Positions 25,748 to 35,400 of a DNA stretch of 64,000 nucleotides are shown piece after piece. Numbering within the stretch: position 1 is the first letter of the stretch; the number at the start of each line of letters is the position of its first letter. The notes beneath the pieces are model-generated. The model had not been told where the DNA came from and ran no database searches. It saw only the letters and a program-made list of their open reading frames with translations. The stretch comes from Musa acuminata AAA Group. Taxonomy: Eukaryota > Streptophyta > Magnoliopsida > Zingiberales > Musaceae. The stretch covers positions 32,841,001-32,905,000 of the forward strand of contig NC_088330.1 in assembly GCF_036884655.1 (NCBI RefSeq). The letters run 5' to 3'. The position numbers and the translations under genes were made by a program.

Positions 25748-25830
25748 TTATCAATATCTATATTCTCCCTATTCCTATCATAAAAATATTAGGATCCTTC
25801 TACCCACCACTAAGCACAACACTCTCTTCC
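25748..25830 (+). repeat. Copy of the tRNA-Asp 5' flank (23870-23950)
   Basis: Shares tatcaatatctatattctc, cataaaaatattag and tctacccaccactaagcaca with the sequence upstream of tRNA-Asp copy 2. It marks the left part of the second duplicated unit. Confidence 0.85.
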
Positions 25831-26017
25831 CGTGAATTCTCGTCCGCCTCTGGTCTTCACCATCAACAACAGCCTCTCCAGAAGTCAGCTTCGATGTTAA
25901 TTATAATCATAATCTCTTTATAATACTTGAACAAGTTTAATTTAAACATATTTTATGTCGTCGCGATGTGGTATTTTTTGACTCTCATATAATTCTATAT
26001 ATCATTTAAATATCAAA

Positions 26018-26033
26018 GTCGTTGTAGTATAGT
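26018..26033 (+). pseudogene. Truncated tRNA-Asp (5' 16 nt only)
   Basis: After atcaaa the sequence gtcgttgtagtatagt matches the first 16 nt of the tRNA-Asp genes, then passes directly into duplication-D sequence. The D-stem 3' half, anticodon arm, T-arm and B-box are gone, so it cannot be transcribed as a tRNA. Confidence 0.9.
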
Positions 26034-26992
26034 CGATTTGGATTGTCGATTTGGATGAGTAAGAATGTTTATCGTTAGACTTCGGAATAGATTTATCCTT
26101 AGGCATATATTACTTTTAGACAACTTGACATCACAAGATGATTTAGGTTCAATTCGTGAAATTTGTTCTATCTCTGTTTCACATCTTATTTCACTTGCAT
26201 GAAGATTCTGTTTAGAGTAAATAAGAAAATATCATTTTGGGTTTTTTTAGTTAAAGCTATTGATAGAGTAACTTTTTCTCCGTTTGACTCTTTGCATTTT
26301 TCATAGAGGTCAAGCTTATCAACCCATCAAATTCATTATCCATTTCGTTGTAACAAATCATTTTTAAAAATATATAATTGACTCATTTTCTTGTTTTTTA
26401 CGTACTTATAGTAACATGGGCCAATCTACTCAGCTCCGGATTTGATTAACATAATAATCTAAAAGGATACGATCATTTTTAAGATATATCCGACTTAAAT
26501 GATACAATGATTTTAACACTACAATTAACTTGAAAAATATAATTGCTTTAGGGCCCATTCTACTAAGGGCTAGATTGGATCAACATGATCATTTTTTAGA
26601 TTTGTCCGACTTAAATGATACAGTGATTTTAATGCTATAGCTAACTTCAAAAATATAGTTATTTTAGAGGGGTGGTCGTCATGACACAACTAACTTCAAG
26701 AAGTGATTGACCTATCATCGTTGAGACATTGTAAACTTGAGCGAGTTGGGGTATACGGGATAGATCCTTTCTTAGACAAGCATATATTAACACTTAACTA
26801 CCGATGATACATGTTGAGTCATATACATGTTAGCATATATTAGGTTTAACATTGAAGTAATTAAATTTAAAATATAAATTAATCATCTTAAAGTCTATTT
26901 CATAAATTAAAATTCCATAACCAATGCACCGACTTTAATATCATTTTGTACTTTCTAATCTTTTTTGCCCTCATAAAGAGTATATCTCGGCA

Positions 26993-27048
<56 letters not shown>

Positions 27049-27116
27049 TACTTTTGAACACTCTAATAAAAAATAATATATATATTATTAATTAAAAGTA
27101 AAATTAAATGAAAAGA
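26034..27116 (+). repeat. Direct duplication D, copy 2
   Basis: Diverged second copy of 24110-25340, including its own (TA)n tract at 26998-27047 and ending at aatgaaaagaaaccag near 27121. A deletion at its left edge removed most of the tRNA and the TA-rich spacer seen after tRNA-Asp copy 2. Confidence 0.8.
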
Positions 27117-27229
27117 AACCAGCATACCTTATTAGATATGCTCCCGCATCCCCTATATAAACCGAGTTGCACTCCTCCCTTTTCATCTCAATCATGGTCG
27201 GCAAGGGCTTTCACCTCGATGAAGGATCC

Positions 27230-27930
27230 ATGGAGGTCAACGTCCGCCGGAAAAGTATCGGTTTTGCCGCTTCCAGAATGGCTTGCCTTCCAAAGGTCTC
27301 TCACACCATTTCCTTTGTTGTCCTTCTCTCCAATGTCATTGTTGGCTTTGCTAGCTATGGCTAGGGTAGACAGTATTCTGGAGCCATGTACCCCTCGTCC
27401 TTGCCGAATCTATCATATGCAAGTCCTGGTCCATGAGCCTGGCAAGGTCCACAACGCCTAACTTGGCTTCGAATGCCAAATCCTGCAAGACAAACAATTT
27501 GATGGTGCTGCATAGAGGTAGGAGTTGGCTTGATGTTGGCTATCAAGACAACATCAAGGCATTAATTGTTGGCTTGATGTTGCAATGCACCACACACTTC
27601 CCATAGTTCTGTGCCTCACACGTCACTCAAAGTGCTTCATGGTGCTATAGAGGTAGGAGTCGAGGCTTCCGCTGGGCATGAACTTGTTATCTTTGTGTGT
27701 GTGTTCTTTTCCTTCCTATTTTGATCCCTTAGAGATGATCCTTTTGATGGTCACGTCAAACCTCAGCTCCTTCAACCAACCTTTGTAGACTGACCCAAGT
27801 CCTCCTTTTCTCTCCTCGATGAAGTCTCTTGTTCCGGTGATCAACTCTCCACAGGGGAACCTCTTTGGCCCTCTCGCGCTCTCGAACTCGTGGTTGGTGT
27901 TCCATGTCTTTCGGATCCAACCCTTTTCTC
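27230..27930 (-). pseudogene. L-type lectin receptor kinase pseudogene (kinase domain), minus strand
   Basis: Reading the minus strand from 27930, fragments appear in correct kinase order. First GPKRFPCGELITGTRDFIEE running into a damaged glycine loop (GGLGSVYKGWLKELRF) and a VAIK-like VTIKRI. Then FMPSGSLDSYLYST near 27690. Then LGVVDLARLMDQD with GYMAPEYCLP in another frame at 27480-27361. A weaker GRQAILEAA match lies near 27280. Stops and frameshifts separate the parts, and the lectin and membrane regions are absent. The match is to the LecRK group (YKGWLKEL, ARL-DH). Confidence 0.75.
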
Positions 27931-27948
27931 TACTACGGTCCTGCTTCT

Positions 27949-28350
27949 TAGATGTTACTGAGTTCTTGCTCCTCTACGAGTTCATGCCCATGCCCAATGG
28001 ACACCTTGATTCCTACCTCCATAGCACCAAGAAGCACCCTGAGTGGCTCGCGAGGCACAAGATTACCCTAGGCTTGGCCTCTACGATTGGCTACCTCCAT
28101 GAAGAGTGGGAGCAAAGTGTGGTGCACGGCTACGTCAGTCAAGCCCAACAGCTTTATGCCGGATATAGCATTCAACGCCAACCTGAGCGTTTTCGGCCTT
28201 GCAAGACTCGTGGATCATGAACTTGACATGCAGACGACGGCTTTGGCAGGGACGAGGGGTTACATGGCCCTGAATACTTCCTCACCGGCAAATACAGTTG
28301 TAGCTTTGGACTTATGTCCACGTGGACAAACTATTTCTCTTGGCCTCGCA
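27949..28350 (+). pseudogene. L-type lectin receptor kinase pseudogene (kinase domain), plus strand
   Basis: The + strand reads TEFLLLYEFMPMPNGHLDSYLH, then the helix E region LGLASTIGYLHEEWEQSVVH. A frameshift follows near 28125, where HRDVKPNN-type sequence becomes GYVSQAQQ. In the next frame it gives NLSVFGLARLVDHELDMQTT and AGTRGYMA, and after another shift YFLTGKYSCSFGL. The catalytic HRD Asp codon is disrupted (HGY) and DFG has become VFG, so no active kinase could result. Weak C-terminal similarity may continue to about 28560. Confidence 0.8.
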
Positions 28351-28889
28351 CATAGGTCATGTATCAAATGATAATTGATCGATAATATTTTCTCTATCAG
28401 AACTGCTGAAGCTCTTGAATACTTAGCTTAATGGGTACGAGCTCGAGCTCTACCGAAAGATAGATTAATGATACAGAGAGAAAGCCATGGCGTCGATGGT
28501 GGTCAAGATCGGCACTCAGCTGCCCTCCTTGATGTATCTCTGCACGTGCAAGAGTGACTCGGACCAAATGTGCTAACTGGAAATCTTGTATCGACTTGCT
28601 TACTCACTGTAGATATTTTCCCTACATTATTATTGCACCTGTAAGAGAAAATAGTGATTATTGGTAGATACTAGATAGCATCTCCGACAAGATAAACTTG
28701 ATAACTATTGTCTTTGACTGTTAATGAGTTTGTTTCGATCTGATTTTTGGAAAGCTAATAATTTCATAGGCAAAATGAATTGCCGACAAGCTCACAAACA
28801 TTATTTGAATCAAGAGCAAGTAATAAATAAAATTAGCACTTGGTATGGAATTTTATTTTTGTAAATAAACAATATTTTCAAGACAGTAC
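28351..28889. other. Intergenic, no clear gene
   Basis: Holds possible far-decayed kinase 3' sequence around 28440-28570, then AT-rich DNA. No intact ORF of note. Confidence 0.35.
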
Positions 28890-29165
28890 AAGGTGTTCAA
28901 AGCCATAGTATAGAGACATTTTCAGTTAGGGTCTCTCATAAGAAAACATTATTGACATTTAGTTATCGTATGTGTCAGTCTTTTGTAATGACCAAATTCA
29001 AGATAAATCATATTGTTATCGGTTTAATAACACTAAATATCTCTGTGAAGTCAATATTGATCGTTGGTGAAATCATCGTTTATAAAATCTTTTGGCCGCT
29101 ATACATGCTTTGTATTTGACAATGAATTCATCTAGGTTTTGCTTAATTAGAAAGATCCACTTATA
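28890..29165 (-). mobile_element. Ty1/copia reverse-transcriptase fragment
   Basis: Minus-strand translation in one frame gives TEIFSVIKPITI, a stop, FILNLVITKD, a stop, HIR, then LNVNNVFL and ETLTENVS. This is the copia RT segment FSPVIKPTTIR...HQLDVNNAFL-G-L-E-V-M with several stops. It is opposite in orientation to the copia remnant at 16.4-18.5 kb and from a different part of pol. Confidence 0.7.
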
Positions 29166-29764
29166 TCATAATTTATATAAAAAAAAATTATATATATAAT
29201 AATAAAAGACCTAGATCTAACGCTTATGGAATCATATCATGGTTGTAAAATTATGTATATCTATCAATTGATTATTTAATTTATTTAAATCTTAAAATTT
29301 AAGTTATTTAAAAGATAATCTAATAATTTAAATTATTTTTTTGTAGATAATTTAATATTAACATAAGTATGATCAATACTACAAAGTTATTTCTTAAAAC
29401 TCGAAATAACATGGATTGTAAACAACAATAGAGGCGAGATGATATGAATTCGTAGCGTGTTCACGCAATAGAAAAATATCATAATAGAGAAAAGACCAAA
29501 ATCTATATTTTGATATAATGTTAGAAAAAAAAGAAAAAAATATTTTTTTGATATTAATTTTGAGTACAACATAAGACTATTGGTGAAAGAACACTTAATC
29601 AAGGGATTCGGATAGATCGTAACAATATTTATATGATAAAAGAGAATTTAAATCAAGAAATTTCTTCATCTTATTTTATATGAATAAAAGAAAAAAATAT
29701 AAATATCACATCAATGAAATCTGGTATATATATATCTTTTTAAGGTTGATGTTGTGAATAATAC
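29166..29764. other. AT-rich intergenic
   Basis: No feature recognised. Possibly more retrotransposon debris. Confidence 0.35.
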
Positions 29765-30000
29765 ATGCTATCACAAAAAGGATTGATTTTTTTTTTGCTG
29801 CTACGATTACAACACCTTCGATCGATCAAATTAGTATGTCTCGTTAATATAATGATGTAATGCTATGGAAGGTTTAACCAGACGTAAAATTCAAATTGTA
29901 CGATATTGCTAGAATTGATTAGCAATGAAAACTGACATATAAAATCGTAGTGGCCATACGAAGGAGGCCTTACTGTCAATTTACTGATTTAAAGGAGTTA
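29765..30000 (+). repeat. Segmental duplication, diverged copy C
   Basis: Matches copies A and B from the cacaaaaaggattg region through taatgatgtaatgctatgga and acgtaaaattcaaattg to ggccatacgaaggaggcctt. No tRNA follows here. Together with copy B it supports the empty state of the site where copy A carries the LTR-like insertion. Confidence 0.7.
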
Positions 30001-30129
30001 TTCATATACATAATAATTATTTTACCTTCTCTAGTCATATAACTTAATCAAAAGCCATATAAATTAATATAGAATTTATGATGATATTACAGCGTATTTA
30101 AATCTTATCTAAGCATGACGCCTAAATTA

Positions 30130-30480
30130 CTGATCGATTGACGTCATCAGATGGGTAATCCCACGCGAAAACTACTGATGGCGTCAACGTTACCGCACGC
30201 GTCGAGCCTTATCCACTTCCGAGGACGCGCGGATTACGTGACATCCGCCGTCCAGCGACGGCTTATTCCGCCACCGCGCGCTGGCTCCTCATAGACCGGC
30301 CACGATCGCACGACGCGTGTCCATGACCTACACGTCCTTCACGTCGTGGTACACGTGGCGAGTTGAAACCCACACGTTCGTCCGATGAGATGACGATCCA
30401 CATAATACGGTCTTGGCTTTATTCCCCTGTGGATGGCACCCCACGTGTTCCAGCCACCAGTTTGGCGACACGTGTCACTA
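30130..30480. promoter_or_regulatory. GC-rich block with many ACGT-core (G-box/ABRE/as-1-like) motifs
   Basis: Nine or more ACGT cores lie in about 340 bp, among them tgacgtca (30139), ttacgtgac (30234), tacacgtggc (30350), ccacgtgt (30441) and the palindrome gacacgtgtc (30467). Such motifs bind bZIP/bHLH factors. The block is much more GC-rich than its surroundings, and no convincing gene starts next to it. Confidence 0.45.
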
Positions 30481-30525
30481 TGCCATTTCAAGAAAAAGCC
30501 CAAGATTAGTGACAGAGAACGAAGA

Positions 30526-30531
30526 GAAAAA

Positions 30532-30590
<59 letters not shown>

Positions 30591-30630
30591 GAAAGAAGAG
30601 AATATATATATATATATATATATATATATC
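30526..30630. repeat. A-run and (TA)n microsatellites
   Basis: A poly-A run followed by (TA)23 at 30541-30586 and (TA)14 at 30603-30630. The predicted open frames of alternating Y and I here are artefacts of this repeat. Confidence 0.95.
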
Positions 30631-30699
30631 CAAAATAAGTAAGTTTTATCTTTATTTCCTAAAAAAAACCATATATACATGCATGGAAAATTCATTATG

Positions 30700-31405
30700 A
30701 TTAATCTTCATTGGCTAACCATTGGTTAGATCTCTAATGACATTAAATATTCTTAAAAAAATTATAATTATAAGAATATTTGAGATTAATTGGAACTAGC
30801 TAATGTCATTTCTAAATAGAAATTAATTAAAAAGAGTATGTGTGGAATCTTACTATTTAGAGGGATATAGATTGTATCAAATTATAATAAGGGTAAATAC
30901 ACTAACTCTAAAATGAGAAAAAAAGAAATGAAAACATAGTCTAGTCCATCAAGTAACACATACATGTATGTATAAGGAAGAAATAAACATAAAAAATAGC
31001 TGAAAATATTGAATAACGAGATCAACCAATGGATCAAAGCTTTGATCTCATGTGACAACAACTCCTGTCTTAAATGTCACCACCAGTTCTTCTGCGCTCC
31101 AAAACTTGTTCTTTACGTGAAAACAACTTGATGATTTAATGTCACCACAAACTCCATGGATGTCAAGTTGCATGTTACAGTCTTAGTCATCTCAGGTGCA
31201 CATCTCATCCTTCGGCCATGCTTGTTAAGTTGTCATACTCTTCTTCTCTTGGTCTTTCTTTTTATCTTAAGTGCACCGTGTCCTCTTCTTTAAAAGGATT
31301 TTGGTTCTTAGACACGTGATTAGTCGATGCTCGAAATCAATTGATATCCACTTTCAAGTTTGTCTAGAGTAAGGGTGTCGAAAACTAAATCAAAACCCTA
31401 CAAAA

Positions 31406-31455
<50 letters not shown>

Positions 31456-32000
31456 GACGAGACCTCTTTTATACTTAAGTTAATATAGACTAAGATCTTA
31501 CGGTGCAATAAACAATCGTTATATTGAGACTAGGGTGATTATTAAGAATGATTATATATATAATTCATCCTATTATCATAAAATAATAGTTTATCGAGTA
31601 ATTGATCTTATGGGATCGAATTAACATCATTGTATTGTCTGCGCTATGTCCCTAATCTTGCTAATCTCTCTTAAACCATTAAACAAGTGAAAGTAGGGTA
31701 TGATAATTTGGAAGTAACATATGTATTATTAATAGTAATTAATAATAGTAAGAGTGATATATCTATTATTTATAAATAACATAAATAGCTTTACCATACA
31801 TGATTTGAGGTGAAGTTTTATGACAAAAAATATAATAAAAACATTTCCCACACAAAATATATATTGTTTTATCGCGGATGAATCCGATAACACACTCAAA
31901 TGAATAAAATCCAAAACACCAATAAGTCCATGGGGTTATTGTTGAGCTCAATCTGTCTCCCTTCTCTATCAAGTAATCTAATACGTATGCACAATGTGTA
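30700..32000. other. AT-rich intergenic region
   Basis: No gene is recognised. A (TA)n microsatellite lies at 31412-31453. The remainder is unremarkable. Confidence 0.5.
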
Positions 32001-32461
32001 CACGTACTGATGGCGCATCAACAACCTACCCGCGTCGTACGACACTCGATCGGTTCGACTCTCTCTGCAATTCGAACGAAGGGTCGCCACGTGGACCCGC
32101 TTGCCGGCGAGTAATCGGATCCCGAATCCAACGGTTCGAACTGAATCACGCCGACGAAAAATGAAACCGAATTATCCTCCGGGTATTCCCACCGCGGGTT
32201 ACTCTCCACCTTCAACCGCACCCGTCCCGGTCCCGCGCGTGGGTCCCACCCAACGTAGCTGACATGTGTGGTGGCGGCCGCTCCCGGACCTTGGCGGGTC
32301 CCACTTGCCCTGCTCCCGTCTCCTCCCCCGTCTCTCTTCTCTCTCTCTCTCTCTCTCTCTCTCGTGGCGAACATCCTTATAAAAAGCGTGAGGCTGTTTA
32401 AATCACCTCCACTTTGGTTTTCCCTTTACCGGCCTTCTGGGTTCTTGATCCTGGGTGGGAG
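32001..32461 (+). promoter_or_regulatory. LESV promoter and 5' UTR
   Basis: GC-rich, CpG-rich sequence leads into the gene. A (CT)n tract at 32339-32363 precedes TATAAAA at 32378-32384, 78 bp upstream of the ATG. CT-rich elements beside the TATA box are common in plant core promoters. Confidence 0.65.
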
Positions 32462-35400
32462 ATGGCCGCGAGCTCGAGGGGGCTTGCGGCGCCCCCGTTC
32501 GATCTCGGCGTCAGGAGGGTCCGTTCCCCGCCGCCGCTCACGGCGCCCCCTCGCCGGCGGACCCGCGCCTGGGGAAGAGGGGTGGGGAGAGCCGGAGTGA
32601 GGTGCTGCTGCCCGGCGGAGAAGGCGGGGGAGTGGTGGCTCGAGCCGAAGAAGCAGGGAGGCGGAGGCGGCGGCGGCGGCGCACGGAGAACTCGGGCGGA
32701 GGCGCTCCCGTCCCTCCCCTTCCCCTCGCCGCGGTACGTTTCTTGTTCCGAGCTTGGGAAATTTCCAAGACCCCGCTGTGGGTCGGATGCCCTGAGCGTA
32801 ACGTGCATTGCCCTGCTTCTCCTGGCGTTTTCTGGTTGGTCAATATCGGTCCAAGATCCATTCTTGATGACCACAATGCTGTTTTCTTGAGTGTCTTGAG
32901 GCGCATTTCCGGTTCTTGAGAGTTACTTCTTTACCTCAGCTGCATACGGTTCACTTTCTAACTTGTGGTTTTCAATTCTTTTTCTCAAGGGTATAGTGTT
33001 GTCGGCTCATAGTGTGGCCTTGGTTTAAGTTTAATGTGATCACGTATGGTTTCACGTCTGCGGAGGAAATGTGCATTACTTGTCCTTATCGTTCCAGAGG
33101 TTTCATTGTGTTGGTGATATAGTTATACTCATTCTCTGCAGATTTAAAAGTTTTTGCCAAATTAAAAATTCCGCTCAATATGATGCTACTATGTTAATAT
33201 ATTGCGGATATTCGCTGATTGGAATTGGCACAGAGTAGTCCATAATTTCATTTATGAAGAAATTGTAAAGGATGTTTCTAGAGAGATCCTCACTCGCCCT
33301 ATGATGTTAGTGGAGAAATATTTCAGGAAAGCAATACCACAATTCTATAATCTTGTTTGGTTGAACTTCTTTTGTGATTTCGATTGATCTAGAGATACTA
33401 ATGGATGTAATTTATGGTTGTGATGTAACACCACACTAGCTAAAGATATAGGGACGATAGAACAAGCAAACTAGGTGAAGATAGTAGCACTCTGTGAAAA
33501 CTCATGGAGTTGACTCAAACCTCAGACAAGTGAATTCAAATGGACAGGTTTTGCGAAAGTCCACATTTGACTTGTTCTAAACCTAAGTCAACAACTTGAT
33601 CAAAACTCCACACCTAATTATTACTCTAAACTTAGGTTAAGTCTTGTAATTCGAATGAGTGTGATTACTTCCATAATGCCATATCTATTTTGTTCCTTCT
33701 TCTTCTTCTGCATTCTTTACTTTAGGTTCCACACATTATATAAAATTGGGTATTTGTAATATAAAATGAGAAAACAATGTATGTAAAACCATGTGCATTT
33801 TAACTCTTAAATTCTTGACAAATCAGTCATGAGAATATGAGATGCCTTAGTGCTCACTCTTACATCATGTGCATTTTGTTTTTTCTTCTTTTGCCCTGTG
33901 TTCTCTAGGTGTTCCACATTACATCAAATGTATGTAAAACCATTCACTTTTTACTCTAACCGCTATAATAAATCAGTCATTTGAATATGAGATGCCTTAG
34001 TACTCTTTCTTTGTCGAGTTTTGCATGATTTCTGTTTCCTCTAAAAGTACGTTATGAACTTTATGGTTTTATTTATGCAACTCATAAAATATGAAAAAAA
34101 TTATGCTTTATTATATCACAAGTTTATACATGAGTTTATGTAATACTATTTATAAATCATATCTTTTATTTAATATTGTCTTATGTTGTTATACTTGCTG
34201 AGAACTTGTTTCAGTTCTCAGGACATCTCAATTTTAGAAAAAAAAAAAGCTCCGCAGAAAAGTTTAATTTGAAGTTCTTGAACTATGAAAAGTAGGAAGG
34301 TGGTCCATCACAGTAACATCTAAGAACCATTATAATTTCTATGGCGGTGTTGTCTGTTTATAATATCAATAATATCATTTGCTAAATTGAACAAACTGGC
34401 AATAAAGTTCTAGCAAAATTTAATAATGAGCTTTTTAAATTTGTTGGCACTATCTAATAGCTGGATGCTTAAAATGCATAAAAGAGAAATTCATATGTAG
34501 AATTGAGGATGTACTTTGCCAGCATTTAATGTGAGTTTTTTGCTCCTGTTGTAGTTCTTATGTTATTTTGTAACCTTTGGAAGGCATTATTGCAATGCTT
34601 AACTTCATCACTACTTCATGTTATTTAATTTCTTTCTTTGTTTCTTTGTTTCTTTTTTTGAGCAACTCTTGATCTTTTTTCTGGTTTCAGTCTTGAATTT
34701 GATCTGAATGGAGTTACAAAATCACTACATTGTTGTCTTAAGTTTCTGTAGTTAGCAAAACTTTGTTTTTCAAGTCTGGAATTTCAGAATGTACTCATGC
34801 ATCTTTTTTATATTGAGGGTGAAAGAATTTAGTAGTTGTTGGTTAAGTAATTATGTTTCATCATATCATTTCTTTACAAGTTGAGTCCCTTTTACAGATC
34901 CAAAAGGCTCTTCAAACAGCAAGATTTCTCTTCTCACTGCAGTCCTAGAGGTCCTGCTCCCGAGTCTCGTGATACTCCACCCAAGAGAGGTTTGTTCCAG
35001 AACCAATAGTTTAGTTCTCATAATTATATAATTTTGATATAGCGTCTCCAAAATATTGGTATGCTTTCATGTAGGGAAGTGGTTTCCAGCAAGGGCCATT
35101 TATGCATAAGCCAGCAACATGCACATCTTTGTACCATGGTTTTCTTATCAAAGAAGCTCCATGGACTATTGCTACTCTTTATGATTTTACATTTATCATT
35201 TATAGTATCTAAGGAAATACTTTTGTTTCTTTGACATCTTCCTTTTAGACACTGGTATTGCTAGTGAGAAAGAATGGGGCATCAACTTACTAGATGAAAA
35301 GGTCAGCGAGTCAGGCACAAATGAAGATGGTAGTACATGGTATCGGGAAAGTGGAGAAGAACTTGGAGATAATGGATACAGGTGTCGTTGGGCTAAAATG

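Noticed and set aside
30339..30700. Open frames on both strands with long Tyr-Ile runs
   Set aside because: They are translations of the (TA)n microsatellite and have no protein meaning.
32398..32919. Several 110-158-codon open frames on both strands over LESV exon 1
   Set aside because: They arise from very high GC content. Only the frame starting at 32462 joins in phase with the conserved downstream exons.
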